Positions 32,324 to 48,158 are shown, counted from the stretch's first letter. The stretch is DNA of 64,000 bases from Halichondria panicea (GCF_963675165.1 NC_087380.1:2719803-2783802), one strand, 5' to 3'. The notes: generated by a model from the letters alone, not told the origin. Numbers and translations are program-made.

Positions 32324-32609
32324 ACTGATCATGAATCACTAGCTGTATGCCTGATCGTTGTAATATTTTAGTGTAACTGGTCGTTTTAAGAACCAGTGAT
32401 TCTTGCTTTTAGCAGCAGGAGACAACCTCCATGCATGCAGAATTCATGCTAACTAAATAATTAGCATAGAGTAGATAAACATTAGCGTAATCAGATTTTT
32501 GTTTGTTTTTTGTGTACTATTTTGGCAGATTTGAATTTGAAAACGCTAACGTTTATCTACCTCTTTTTTAGCAACCTCAAGGTAATCTACAGTTTCAATA
32601 TTTACCACC

Positions 32610-33490
32610 ACACACCCACCCTGGCCCCAATATAGCCTGGACACAGTTAATGCCTATCAATGCTGACATTTTCTTAACAATGGCTTTTGGGGTGCATGAA
32701 GTACCTACCTCTCAGCTGCACAGAGACATGGCTGCTAGAAATGTGCTACTGGCAGAGACATAGCTGCTAGGAATGTGCTACTGGCAGAGACATGGCTGCT
32801 AGGAATGTGCTACAGAGACATGGCTGCTAGGAATGTGCTATATAGTGACAACAAATAGACATGCAAGGTGGTTTATTAGCAATATTTTTTTCCTGTAATC
32901 ATTCCCTGACTTCAGAATGTCCTGACATGTACATCTTGCTGACGATATAGATCTATACGTCTCACAAGAAGGACAATATCGTCTATCACGTGGCCCCCTG
33001 AGGCCATTCACTACAAGAAGTACTCAACTGCCAGTGATATGTGGGCTTTATGGGTGTCTGCTCTATGAGATATGGAGTCTGCGACACAAGCCATTTGAAC
33101 AATTTGAAAACCTTGAGTTTAAATCTACATGTATTACTATTAATTAACAAAGTGACACCTTTTATTTTTTGACTATTCATATTGTAGTCAGGTAGACTCT
33201 GGTCGACGTCTATCTCCCTATGGCTGCTCAAAAGTAATTTACCAGCTTATATAATGCATTGCTGGTAAGTTATCTGTTGTTTGTCTGTGCAGGTATATAT
33301 TTTGTGTAGACTATTTGTTATTTGTAGGCATTCTGAGAGGAGCTCCCAACGTCCTGGTTTTGTGACATTGATTGTGTTGATGCTGGTTCGAGGAGATGTG
33401 GGTCCTCCACTAACCCACTGGCTGGAGTAGATCTATTGGGAGCTCCACTAGCTGGAGGCTGGGACTCTCAGCTGCAGAACAGATATAATT
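32610..33490 (+). pseudogene. Kinase exon relics downstream of G, catalytic loop repeated four times
   Basis: Ordered remnants of kinase exons 3-6, as after E. The segment coding H-R-D-x-A-A-R-N-V-L appears four times in direct succession (32721-32842). Activation-segment (32905-33100), penultimate (33195-33265) and C-terminal exons (33328-33485, with P-T-N-P-L-A) follow with many indels. Kinase exons 1-2 are missing. Confidence 0.8.
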
Positions 33491-33582
33491 ATAGTCATAT
33501 AGATCTACATAATTGTTTGTGAATTACCAAACTTCACACCAGCTCCACCCCTTTTGTAAAAATGAATCACGTTCACCGCCGG

Positions 33583-33657
33583 CAAGATCTGTAAACACTA
33601 CACTGTACTACAGTGCATTTTAGTTTAAGAGCTATAGACTAGATACTTACTTGTAAG
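33583..33657 (+). promoter_or_regulatory. Conserved upstream block of H
   Basis: Shorter version of the block at 30020-30111, sharing ACTACAGTGCATTTTAGTTT and AAGAGCTATAGACTAGATAC just before the ATG. Confidence 0.45.
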
Positions 33658-36962
<3,305 letters not shown>

Positions 36963-37183
36963 CTCTATTTTTGTTTTTTAAACACACATTTTTGTTTTTT
37001 TGCACCATTGAATGAATTTTTGCTTGCCATGATGAGAAGAACCAGCCCCACCTCTTTCTTGTGATGGGTAAATCCCTTAAAATAGGGTGGTCTAAAGCCC
37101 CGCCCATCTTTTCACTTTCGTATTAAAAAGTTACTCTAGCACTCCACAGTCGAGTCCAGCTCTAGCTCCAGCTCTATTTGGAA

Positions 37184-40100
37184 ATGGCTCTAGCTGGGTA
37201 AGTAAGTCTATGTACACATGCATGCAAGCAACACGTACAGCCTGTGCTACGCACCTGTCTTTCCAGTAAAAATGTTTAAGCACAAATTTGTTTCTATTGA
37301 CGTACGTACGTAGGAAGACTCTCTTCATCACTGGAGCGAGTAGGGGCATTGGCAAGGCCATCGCATTGAGGGCTGCCCGGGACGGAGCCAATATTGCCAT
37401 AGCAGCTAAGACTGCCGAGCCCCACCCCAAGCTACCCGGCACCGTCTACACAGCTGCCAAAGAGTGTGCGTTAGCATAGCTATAATTAATACTGCTGAAT
37501 TTGTCGTCAGGTGCAGTTCTGTTATCATATTAACAAGTAACCTCCTTCACCGGCCTTCATAGGAAAGAAGGCCTGCTATCGACTGCTTGCGCATGCGCCA
37601 AATTATTGGATATTTTTTCCCGTAAAATTTCCTATAATACTGCATCAGAGAAAATATCCTAAAAGTCATACACAGAGCTATATAGCTAGCTAGCTAGAGA
37701 CAGAGCTGTATAGGTTTGTTGTACTGCTATTTTCTTCTGCAGTAGCAGTAGTATAGTAGACTTTCACCAAAGTTAGTGTTAAATGGGCGTGGCCTGTCCA
37801 TATAGGCTCTTGTCAGCTTTCACTCCGTTCAGACGATTGTCATCCACACTGTTGTAGGCTGTGAATCTTTTGTTAACATAGCAGGCTAAGGGTAGCTATC
37901 AGAGAATGCTATCCGATGGGCTAGAAACCTTCAATCGAACTTTCTATCTACTTCCTTCAATCCACTTCCTTTCGTTGTGATGTCATAGTTTTACTGAGCA
38001 TATACGATGTTATCCAAAGCCCCCAGATACCATGGGGATATTAGCGCATGCGCAAGCAGTCGATACCAGGCCCACTTCCCTAAGTGAAGTGGGAAGTGCG
38101 GCCTGGGATCGAGGCTAATTAACAAGCGGCCTCTATAGTACCAGTTAAGAGAGCCCTTCTATAAACACGTTCACTGTACACACACACCCCTTTTCAAAGA
38201 ACCCCTTAGTTAAAATTGTTCAATCATTAATTTTTTGGAAATTAATAATTTGTGTGATTGTGTATCAGACACCACTAAACCTATACCTCTCCATCCGTAA
38301 CACACCCACACACACACACCCCCACACACACCCCCCCACACACACACACACACACACACACACAGTGGAGGAGGCGGGTGGTAATTGTCTACCATGTGTC
38401 GTGGACATTCGTAACGATGCGGACTTGGAGAGGGCAGTACAAGAAACAGTGGACAGGTTTGGAGGTATTGATATCCTTGTGAACAACGCGAGTGCCATCA
38501 GTCTCACGGGTACCACTGAGACAGCCATGAAGAGGTAATTAAGCTGTACTTTAATTAATACACTAGTCTGTTTAGGTGAATAGTACATGCACTAGGTGAA
38601 TGGGGATTGACTGTTTTCAATGCAATAATATACTTTTCTTTCATCAGATATGACTTGATGATGAATGTTAACACTCGTGGAACATTCCTAGCGTAAGTAC
38701 AGCAGTTAATGCCATGGCCTGGCTACATGTTCAAAGAATACAAGCGAATTGTTAACATGTTAAACATGTTCTGATTCAGGGTGTTCACATTAAGTTAGCG
38801 AAATGTACCCACATATATATTAAGGTAGCGAGATGTCCCCACAGTAATGTCTTCAGATCTTAACGTGCTTATGTGCAGGTCAAAGTTGTGCATCCCTCAC
38901 ATGAAGAAGAGCTCCAACCCGCACATCCTCAACATTAGCCCACCTCTCAACCTGAAGCCAGGCTGGTTCTCCAATCACTGTGGTAAGCCTCTTATAAGAC
39001 AAAATAATTACTCCACATTCAGCGGCATACATGTACTTTCAAGATCATGACATACCTGAATATAGGCTACATGTATGTTAACCCTATCATGTATCTCCCT
39101 CACAGCATACACGATAGCCAAATACGGGATGTCAATGTGTGTCTTGGGCATGGCTGAGGAACTGAAGCCGGTGGGCATTGCAGTCAACGGTCTCTGGCCC
39201 AGAACTGGTAGGTCTATGCTAGTAAATGTATGGTCAGTATGTATGCTCTTTGAAAGTTTGAGCAGAGAAATTACTCTAGAGCTTCCTACTACTGCTTGGC
39301 TACTACTGTTTCATGAGATTGTACACTATTTTGAAATGTTTGTTTTCAAATTTTATGTACTTAAGGATAATCTAACTCCTCCCCCGTAGCCATAGCAACT
39401 GCAGCTGTGGAGATGCTGGGAGGAGACGAGCTTGTCAATATGTCACGGAAGCCTGAGATAATGGCGGATGCAGCCTACCTCATTCTGACCAAGAACAGCA
39501 AAGAGTACACAGGTCAATTCCTTATTGATGATGATGTTTTGACAGAGAGTGGTGTCACTGATTTGGACCAGTACGCTCACGCTCCTGGTAAGTTAAAGTG
39601 GATACACAGTGAAACTTGTCTATTGTCATGGTCACCCTATATATAGTCATCCTCTTATACAGCCAGGTTAATGGGCTTCACTGCATGTGTTTTGACCTGT
39701 GTTTGGTAGGCCATCTCTTTACAGCGACGGTAATTGGTCTGCCCTAGGGTGGCCACTAAAGAAAAATGTCACTACTGAAAAAACTTTTTTTAGAAGGATT
39801 GCCGCCCAGAGAACAGTAATTTGTGTAGAGGTGACTATTAGGTATGCTTATCCTTGCCCTAGACAATAATATACAGTAGCTGCATACATACATACATACT
39901 GATCTGAGTGCTGTTGCATTGGTTGAGGTGAATTTTAGACACATACAGTGTATTACCATTACCTGTTAGAGGTACTGTGTGTTTAAATAGCTCTTATAGT
40001 CACTGTCTGTTAGTGTCTCCTGTGTAAAAGGTGTTAAGCTATTTATATTGTGCACTAGCTGTGTGTTATTATCCCTCTCTTAGGCAATCAGCTCATGCCT

Positions 40101-40757
40101 GACTACTTCCTTGACGATGCTGAGAAATTCAGGGACGAGTGGGTTAAGGAGAACAAACCCTCTGCTGACTCTGGCAGCTCAATGGGACCGCTATTTGCTA
40201 AAATTCAACCTCTAATTACCGCAGAAGTAATCGCCAACATTTCTGCCACTTACAAGTTTGCTATCACTGAGGAAACTCCAGGTGAGTGCGTCATTATAAT
40301 TATTACATCATCATGTATATGCTAAGAGGTATTGTATTTAGGAGGTTTGTACGTAGCAACCCAAGGTTAAATTATTACCAGCTTGTCATACTTTTACAAG
40401 GGTACAAGAGCTTGCTTTTTCAAAGTTTTTCTACGTAGTGTTTGTGTGGTTTCTGGTTACAAAGCTTGCTTATAGCATAAATGCCGTATTACGCTTCTGT
40501 ACATTTACATTAATTTTATTGTCTCTACAGAATATTGGTTCCTGGATTTGAAGAACGATGGTTCTGCCGGCCCATGTGAAGCTGACAAAGAGGCTGATGT
40601 AACTCTTGCCTCCAATGCTCAGGTTATGATGGGAATGTTCACTGGCAAAGTGAGTGCCACCTCGGCCTTCATGAAGGGAGAATTGAAGATAAAGGGTGAC
40701 ATTGTGAAAGCAATGTCGCTAGAGAAAGTATTGAACCAAGTTAGATCTAAACTATAG
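37184..40757 (+). CDS. HSDL2: Hydroxysteroid dehydrogenase-like protein 2 (SDR + SCP2)
   Basis: Nine exons: 37184-37197, 37314-37465, 38366-38534, 38648-38692, 38879-38982, 39106-39207, 39390-39587, 40084-40281, 40531-40757; 402 residues, close to the vertebrate length (about 418). The N-terminal short-chain dehydrogenase has the NAD(P) loop T-G-A-S-R-G-I-G, N-N-A-S, the serine in N-I-S-P-P and the Y-T-I-A-K active-site pair. The C-terminal SCP2 sterol-carrier domain runs from about residue 290 (A-T-Y-K-F ... M-K-G-E-L-K-I-K-G-D). It ends in S-K-L, a classic peroxisomal PTS1 signal. The family is peroxisomal and linked to lipid metabolism; the exact substrate is unknown. Exon 2 to 3 uses donor GTGCGT and an acceptor at the end of a CA repeat. 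Convergent with the dystrophin-like gene. Confidence 0.95.
37562..38079. mobile_element. MITE in HSDL2 intron 2
   Basis: Ends 37562-37598 and 38044-38079 are inverted repeats (GGCCTGCTATCGACTGCTTG against its near reverse complement), including a palindromic GCGCATGCGC core. About 520 bp, no coding content. Confidence 0.75.
38302..38364. repeat. CA microsatellite at an HSDL2 splice acceptor
   Basis: An impure CA/CCCA run ends in CACAG, which serves as the acceptor of HSDL2 exon 3 (38366). Length variation here could affect splicing. Confidence 0.85.
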
Positions 40758-40899
40758 AAGTGCATGCTCTTTGAACTCTAGGTTTGGCACATAGTATTAT
40801 GTAAAATTGTGGCTCATATTGCTCATTTGCATTGTATAGATCTTGTTATAAGTTATAGCAAAATACATTATAAAAAGTAGTCCAGAGTTTGTAAAGGGC

Positions 40900-40905
40900 A
40901 ATAAA
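40900..40905 (+). terminator. Polyadenylation signal AATAAA, HSDL2
   Basis: AATAAA 143 bp after the HSDL2 stop codon; the only good match in the short 3' region. Confidence 0.5.
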
Positions 40906-41204
40906 ATGTCTTCCTAGGATAACAAAAAAAGCATAATGGTTATCCGTTATAATTATAAGCTACGTAGTAATAATGTTACTGTAGAGCCGATGCTACCTCA
41001 AACACCATGGCACCCAGAGATGAGCCCACCACTTGTGCTGACCTCAGCAATTGAGAGTCCAGGTCACACGGTACGGCTGTGTGTGTGGGGGGGGGGGTTG
41101 ATATTAGAGAATAATTTATACATGGTCTTATCAAAATGTATAATTATAGTTTACAGCATGTCAGATTTGCTACAATTATAGAATTTTGTTTGTTTGAAAA
41201 TTGT

Positions 41205-41441
41205 TCAGAATCGCTTCTCTAATTCGCTCATCGTGTTAGCGTAGCTCTCCTTTACGCTTGAGGGCAGTGACTGCAAAGCCCTCTGGGCTGGACCAACCAG
41301 ACGAAACTTTAACCAGAACAATCGTCTTTCTTCTCCCCAATTCTCGACAGTGGCTAGCTGCTCAAAGTGCTCCCTCCATTCGTGCCAGTCTCCGTTCCCT
41401 GAGTAGGATCTGGGCACCGCTTTGAGAGATACTGACATCAT
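41205..41441 (-). mobile_element. Gag-like fragment of an LTR retroelement
   Basis: An open stretch of ~78 codons with W-H-E-W-R-E-H-F-E-Q-L-A, L-F-W-L-K-F-R-L-V-G-P-A-Q-R-A and Y-A-N-T-M-S-E-L-E-K-R-F, the typical pattern of metazoan Ty3/gypsy gag N-termini. No protease, RT or LTR is seen around it, so it is an orphan fragment between two convergent genes. Confidence 0.65.
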
Positions 41442-41788
41442 CTGTCTGAAGCAAAAGCTGAGACTGTCTTGTAGAACTAAATCAATAGCCTGTGTTGATA
41501 GCTTCTAAGAAATGATGTTCAGCTGCTTAACAACTCAATCAAGGCTACGCAGTATGAGCTTTTCTAGTCACAATGCTCTGGGAGAATAGTATCCTAATAG
41601 GATGTATTGTCTATCTGAAACTATGTATCATAGTTGATAGTATTATGCGTGGCATATGTTGATATACTATTACGATGTGTGCATTTGATCCTGTTAGTCT
41701 CCCAGCAACAACACCCAACACTCCAAACACTCCAAACACTTCAATGTACTGTACTAATTTAAAGATATTTTGCACAGTTACAGAAGCA

Positions 41789-44700
41789 TTAAAATGTTGT
41801 GTTATTGCATGACATGTACATACTTTCAGTGGTTCGAGTAGGAAATGCCGCCAGCACCTCTTGGAGCAACTCCTCCATTTTATCCTCTTCTCCTCCATAC
41901 ATCGAGGACCACTCGGTGGTTGCAAAGGTGGGTACAGACGGGAGAGAGGGAGTTAACACAGTGTTCACAGCTTGGGTCTTCATCTCTGTATCATGAGATG
42001 TGTACATTAACAACTATATAATTTATACTGAGTGCACAGAACTGTAGTGTGCAATTGCAAAGTGATGGCAATTCGCTCTTTGCCATGGCGATTAGCTGCT
42101 TTAGCTGGGCCTAAAAAAGCAATGGACTAAATGGTAGACGACCACTATACCTGGAGTAGCTGGAACTCTGCCCACAGGTACGGGTACCTTGATGAATGCA
42201 GGCGGTGGTGGCTGTATAGGGTAGAAAAGCGAACCAATGAGCGTTAGTAACACCTGCCTCATAACTTCAATTTAACTTCAATTATTTACCGGCTGATTTT
42301 CCACTTCTCTTAAACGTTCTGCGAGTCGGTCCATTTGAGCACGTAGAGCTTCATTCTCCTCCTCCAGCCCAGAGATATGACTCTGTAGCCTTCCTCTCGG
42401 TACCTCCTCCTCACCTATACGCAGTTAGGCATCATCGGTTAATCAGTAGGTTCAATTTTAACAATTAGGACTTTGTATATGCATCAAACTAGCTACATAC
42501 TCGATACATGATACACTGGGTAGCTGTGATTCTGATATACAATACACGTGTACAGTACTATAGTATTCTCACCAGGAGGTCGTTCAGAGTGTATAGGTCC
42601 CCCGTGATGTTCCACGTGCACCACCTGTGTGTTAGGAGCACCACCCCCACCGTGACCAGTGCCACCAAGCTCCTGCAACCTGTGTATGAAGGTTCCGGAG
42701 AATAACTAGACTGATGTTTTCAACGATATACAATTACCGTGCTGCAAGTTGATTTGCTCTGCTGTGGATATTGGCAAACAGTGGAGACTGATCAGGAATC
42801 CTAAAACACAAAAATGATACACAGTAATACTATACTGATACGTGAGTACTGCATGTTGTGGTCACCCTATTAATTTAGCAAGACAAATTTACTCGCTATA
42901 AATCATAATATGCAGTACGTACCAGCTAGGTCTGCACCTCGAGAGTCTTATCAGCCATGCATGGTGGTGACTGCTATTAAACAGGTCTTCCAGTATATAC
43001 GTACCTTTCTTGCTGCTCTTGTGCAGTTGTAGGATAATCCAAATATATCTTTTTAGGGGGCTTGTTCCGGTACTTTCTCGTCAGCTTATACTTTAGCTGT
43101 TTGGCAAAATCTCTGACGTCATCTCCAGTTGTGGTCTGATGGTATACAGCAAATAAATTTTTCGAAACAGATTTTGATGATAATACTTACTGCAAGACAG
43201 TACTCCCTAACTGGGTGGGTGGCCTTGTGGTTCTTAAGACTCTGCTGCGTCCAATAGCAGCTCTGTATTTAATTTAATATATGCAGCCATCATACTATTT
43301 AAGTGTGAAAAAACATAAACACACCTGGCAGAAATCCACACTGGTACACTTCAGGCAACGGTATCTGCAATAAATAATTACTAGTAATCGAGGCAGTGAT
43401 TGTACACTGTCATTCTATTGCCATTTCTATGAAGCTTCAATTAATCTACTGATTGGCAATGAGCACCAACTCGGCACAATTCATGTCACCACAGCCAATT
43501 TTATTACAGTCAATTATTTGGCATACCTGAACCCGACTATAGGGAAGGCCTTGCACTTGGCACACTTTGCCTCGTGTTTCACGGTCTCTGCAGACGACAG
43601 CCGATGGAGGGTGGGCAGCCATACCACATGGAGGGGCTCTTGGAGTGCCCAGTACAGGAACTCCTCTTCGTTGAGCACATCAGTACCAGCAAGCTCATTC
43701 TATGGAGAGGGTGGCACTGGAGTATAGCTACAGTTATCAATCTGCATGCCGGACTGTGTCAATACCATTGCTGAAGTACCCATACAAAGCACGGCCCGGC
43801 ATTATTCATAACTATACTCCCAAACTACATACAGAGGTTTTCAGGTAGGTTGAGGGAATGCTTTAGAGCATAAAGTTACTCATGCATAAGTTATAATTAA
43901 ATTACTGCTGTACTGTGCTGTATGTAGTAATTCATGCATGAGTAACTTTACACTCTGAAGCATTCCCTCAACCTACCTGAAAACCTCTATACAAGAAATA
44001 TGCATGAGTGATGGGGATTCTGTGTGGTCTAATCGTTTGTATACTGTATGAAGATGAATATCTTTAGATAGGTAGCAATTTATTTATTCATTGGTTTGTG
44101 ATGATTGCACTCACAATTCTCCAGCAGTTCTCAACAGCATTGTCAGCAGTAGCTATCTTGAATGTTGCATTCTCAGACACACTCAGTGGGAGCTGCAAAA
44201 AAAAACACGAGCTAGTTTACCTTGCTACGGTAACTTTGTAGCAGACATTGCAGTAATTCTTACAAGGAGAAGATCCTTCAGCATCATCTTGAGAGTTGAC
44301 TTAGAGATCCCAGGACTGTTTTCTCTCCTGGTTTGCTGAAACATGTCTGTGTAAGAGAGATCACCAATTAAATAGTTGTTACAGAAAGAGTTAACTTTTC
44401 TTACAGGTGAATTTCTCCTCTACTGTGGCGGTACACAATGCAGCCAAAACAACTTTAACAGTGCGAACTTTCACTAAAGCAGTCCTTCCACTGAGAGTGA
44501 GAGAGAAAACAAATAGTTAGCTGACATTGTATGTGCTTTACTAATCATACCTATCCAAGCATTTCAGTAGCCAGCTCAGTGTGACTTCAACGCAGGAATC
44601 TGGTTGGATGAATTGTGCCCGGCCTCGCTGTGCCAAATGGAACAGCTTGCTGAGCAGTGCCTCAAGCTCTTGCACTGTCATCACTTCTGTGCTTTGTGGA

Positions 44701-45257
44701 GTGGCCAATCCAAGCTCAAAGAATGCTCTCTCCAAGTGGTTCTTGCTTACCACATTCACTGCAAGAATAGGACATAGTTGAACAGCAAACATCACTAGCT
44801 ATAGTAGATACCACTTACAATGAGTTACTTTCTGGACAGTTCTCAACTTCATGGCCGTACGATAAGCAGCAAATTTGATCTCGTTCATACCATCTAAATC
44901 AACAAATAAATTAGGGATAATTTGACCGAGGACGACAAACCTACCCATTCTTACGACAACTTCAGATATGTCAGGGTGTTCCCATTGCGAGGCTCCATCA
45001 CCATGACTGTCAGAAATACAAATGGCTATACATGCTACGATTACAAACAGTAGTATTCACTCACTTGATGTAGTAAGGGATTCCCTTGGCTGTCTCTGAC
45101 CTCTCCCATCCTTCAGGCAGAGTGGTTCCACCTTCATGCAAAGCAGTTCACAAGAAATCATAATTTATATGGTAGAATCTACAGCATCTAGAATCTTGGG
45201 TTTGTTGAAAGTTCACTCACCCATTTCCACAGGGACTTGTCCTGGCTCTCCTGGCAT
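41789..45257 (-). CDS. Short dystrophin-related protein (WW, EF-hand-like, ZZ, coiled coil)
   Basis: Seventeen exons, minus strand: 45257-45221, 45131-45065, 45006-44945, 44893-44819, 44758-44551, 44490-44405, 44346-44264, 44192-44115, 43699-43527, 43364-43325, 43262-43191, 43135-43005, 42800-42738, 42679-42573, 42414-42290, 42211-42151, 41985-41789; 554 residues. WW domain about 15-48 (L-P-E-G-W-E-R ... Y-Y-I-N-H ... W-E-H-P). EF-hand-like dystrophin block with [12 protein letters not shown] zinc finger about 277-325 (C-x2-C-K ... C-L-K-C ... C-Q-S-C-Y-W ... H-K-x-x-H). Coiled coil about 430-468 ([12 protein letters not shown]). No spectrin repeats or actin-binding domain precede the WW, so it is Dp71-like in architecture. 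In animals this module binds dystroglycan at the membrane and syntrophin/dystrobrevin. Orthology to a particular vertebrate member is not claimed. Confidence 0.93.
43833..43988. repeat. Foldback repeat in a dystrophin-like gene intron
   Basis: 43833-43895 and 43924-43988 are inverted copies (AGAGGTTTTCAGGTAGGTTG ... CTCATGCAT) with a few mismatches around a short AT-rich loop. Lies in intron 43700-44114. Probably a compact MITE. Confidence 0.8.
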
Positions 45258-45454
45258 TCTACTGTTACTAGCCTGTTTCTACTGACCTCTAGCAAAGTAT
45301 TGTTGGAGGCCGGCTAGCTAACTCTAGAAGGGGGCGTTGCTGCAAGTCTGCAAGCAGCCAGCCCCTCCCCTTTTTGAGGGCAAAGTACAAACACGTGGCT
45401 TCTAAGTCTCTAAGATTGTTCTCAAGCTAGCTTCTATGAGCTGCCAAAGGTGGT
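45258..45454. promoter_or_regulatory. Shared bidirectional promoter region
   Basis: Only 197 bp separate the start codons of the dystrophin-like gene (-) and MTG1 (+), so both must start transcription within or very near this interval. No TATA box is obvious. Confidence 0.6.
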
Positions 45455-48024
45455 ATGAATGAATTCAGGAAGCAGTTTCTCTTTCCTAACTTACCTGTGG
45501 CCAACTGGTATCCAGGGCACATGGCAAAAGGTAAATTGCATGGTTAAGAGTAGAGCTACAAACAGTGACACTGAACACCCTAGACTGGAAACCACGCCCC
45601 TTTCTTTAGGGAAAGAGACTGGCCAGGTGACTATCAACGACTCGTCTTCATTGCGTACTGAATTTTGCGGAAGTGGTTCAGGGAAAAGGGTGTGGTCACC
45701 AGTGTTGCGGTTTAGTATACTTTGGCTAGATCTACTGTAGCTAAGTACGTACAGTAGTCTGTACAGTACTCTAGCAAGCTAGCTAGCTCAGCCACCTATT
45801 TCAATCACAAGTCAACTGCTGCAAAACTATGTCCAAGTCTGGAGCTAGCTGTCACCTGGATGTACCTAGTTCTTGTCCTGTCTGTGGCAATGACACTAGA
45901 CTCGCAAGCCGTCACTGTTGCAGGCGAACGCCTGCAACAGTGACGGCTTGCGAGTCTACAATGACACCGCTGTAATAGAAAACTCAAATGTTGCTGGCAA
46001 TAGGGCCAGCAAGGGGACTTTCCATAAACCAGTTGGCAGAGAGACAAATATATCTGATCTCTGCTACTGACTTCTGTCTGTTATTTTTGCAGTGGCCTTG
46101 TAGCCAGCCAGGTTATAGCAACTTTAGAATTGCTTCATTGCAGAAGTACTGATAGACAACTTATATCCAAACAGCTAGCTAAGTAGACATAAAATTTATA
46201 CTGCAACTGTACAGCTAAAAATATTAATACTCACATAAAATCAATTATAATAGCTTAGTGTGCAATTCATGCACACACTACATTCCAAGCATTCCGTTGG
46301 GACGAGTCGTTGATAGTCACCTGGCCAGTCTCTTTCCCTAAAGAAAGGGGCGTGGTTTCCAGTCTATGAACACCCCACCCCCCAACCCTGCACACACACC
46401 AGGTTTGAGGATCATGTCCAAGAGGCTGTTGTATTGTGACTATGTAATAGAAGTTCATGATGCAAGAGTATCCTTTCCATTCAGTTTGTTTTCTGATGTG
46501 TAATTCGTTTCAGTGCCTTAACATGATCTGCTAACAGATTCCATTTTCGGGACGTAATCCCAACTTCGACTTGATGCTGAAAGGAATACCGAAGCTTCTT
46601 GTCCTGAACAAGGTTGATCTATGCGACCAATCAAAGTGCATGGAGGTGGCCACAAGACTTAGGGATGAAGGAGAGAAAGACTTGCTATTCAGCAACATGA
46701 GGAAACAACACCACAAGAGTGTCAAAGAAGTAAGTACATAATAGAGAATATGCTTTTAGTTGCAAGGTCAGCAATTTAAGGATTGCCTGTATTATATCCT
46801 TCGCCATACAGAATAGTTTGTGCATTATATTTTTTCAGACACTAAAGTGTTCGATGATTCATCTCTGCAGCTAATGAGCAAGATCAAGAAGGCGACACAG
46901 TCGATGGGTGACGATAGTAAAGCTCTCAAACTGATGGTGGTTGGTATGCCCAATGTCGGCAAGTCCTCTCTCATCAACGCTCTCAGGAGAAACAATCTAG
47001 GGAGAGGTTAGACCACTATAATTATATATAGCCTTTAGCAAGGTCTATTGACTATTGTTGTTTGACATGCTGTATAGCTGCCCTTTTTTCTTGTATCAGG
47101 GAAGAAAATTATTTGCATCAGCTAGAGTATGTTTGCATGTAATTTTTAAGTGAAGATTTTTAATGCATAGGGAGAGCAACTGCTGTTGGAAAACTACCTG
47201 GTGTGACTAGAAGTGTACTGTTCAAGATTCGGGTATGTCCCTGAAATGGGTCTGTTTTGATAGCTAAATTTGACTGGTCAAAACTTGAGTGCATTCTCAC
47301 TAAAATAAATGTTTATTAACTTTTTTTCGCAGATTTGTGAGCATCCTGAAATATTCTTGTATGATACCCCTGGTGTGATGATCCCTAAAATTGATTCTGA
47401 AGAATCTGCTCTGAAATTAGCCATCACAGGTAAAGAGCAGCATTATAATCGGAGTATATACATGCCATTAAATAACGGCAAATTATCGATGTTTACTGCT
47501 CTACTGTTATAGGCATACTCAAAGACAACATCATGAATGATTATCTGATAGCTGACTACCTTCTGTTCATTCTCAACCAGCATCGCCAGTTCGAGTAAGT
47601 GAGTGAAATTACGTTGTAAGAAATGTACTGATTTGTATTCTTTTATGTGTACAGCTATGCTAAGTTCTATGGGCTGCCAGAACCAATGGATGATATTGCA
47701 GTGGTCCTGAGCCGTATTGCCAAGCGTTTGGGAGCCCTCCAGAAAGGTAAATGTAAACCACCTCCTTTAAATGTTTATTTTAGCGGAGGTTGAATCAAAT
47801 TATACGTAAAACTTTTGTATCTTAATTGACCTGTAAATAACACTGAGCCTATTATTGATCTAAATAATACTCCTCGTCTTTTTCTTGATTCAGGTGGGTC
47901 TCTTGATATCGTGAGAGCAGCCATCCATTTCATACACAAGTATAGAAATGGTGAGTTAGGGAGAATAACACTCGACCAGATCACTACCTCAGAACAGTTA
48001 GCGTCAGGACAAATCAGTACTTAA
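45455..48024 (+). CDS. MTG1: Mitochondrial ribosome-associated GTPase 1
   Basis: Nine exons: 45455-45530, 46403-46467, 46538-46733, 46839-47006, 47171-47232, 47333-47429, 47513-47594, 47655-47746, 47894-48024; 322 residues (vertebrate MTG1 about 334). Circularly permuted GTPase of the YlqF/RbgA family: the leader N-W-Y-P-G-H-M-A-K, then V-H-D-A-R-I-P-F-S-G-R-N, G4 motif N-K-V-D-L before G1 G-M-P-N-V-G-K-S-S and G3 D-T-P-G-V. It acts in assembly of the large mitochondrial ribosomal subunit. Intron 1 carries a palindromic mobile element. The last exon reads through a possible GTGAG donor to TAA at 48022. Head-to-head with the dystrophin-like gene. Confidence 0.93.
45581..46366. mobile_element. 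Element with 66-bp perfect inverted ends in MTG1 intron 1
   Basis: 45581-45646 and 46301-46366 are perfect reverse complements (TAGACTGGAAACCACGCCCC ... ACGACTCGTC). The 786-bp element holds a near-perfect hairpin at 45897-45958 and a short open stretch from 45829 with C-x2-C-G-N-D and a C-C-R cluster interrupted by that hairpin. No transposase recognised. Confidence 0.8.
45897..45958. repeat. Near-perfect 62-bp palindrome
   Basis: Two 30-base arms, fully complementary, separated by only AA (45927-45928). The arms begin TAGACTCGCAAGCCGTCACT. GC-rich relative to the surroundings. Able to extrude as a cruciform or, if transcribed, to form a strong hairpin RNA. Confidence 0.95.
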
Positions 48025-48148
48025 TATAATGGTAATCACAGTAGCAATCTTTTTGAGAATTATTTTTTCATTTTTAATATTCATTGTGCCCAACAATTAA
48101 CCATTTTCTTGAAGGTTCAGATACAAATTTTTGTGTGGGAATTAACTC

Positions 48149-48158
48149 AATAAATAAA
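48149..48158 (+). terminator. Polyadenylation signal, MTG1
   Basis: Overlapping AATAAATAAA about 125 bp after the MTG1 stop codon and about 40 bp before the stop codon of the opposite gene L. Confidence 0.45.

Noticed and set aside
41205-41441. Endogenous retrovirus
   Set aside because: Only a gag-like piece is present; no LTRs, pol or env are visible, so nothing beyond an LTR-element fragment is supported.
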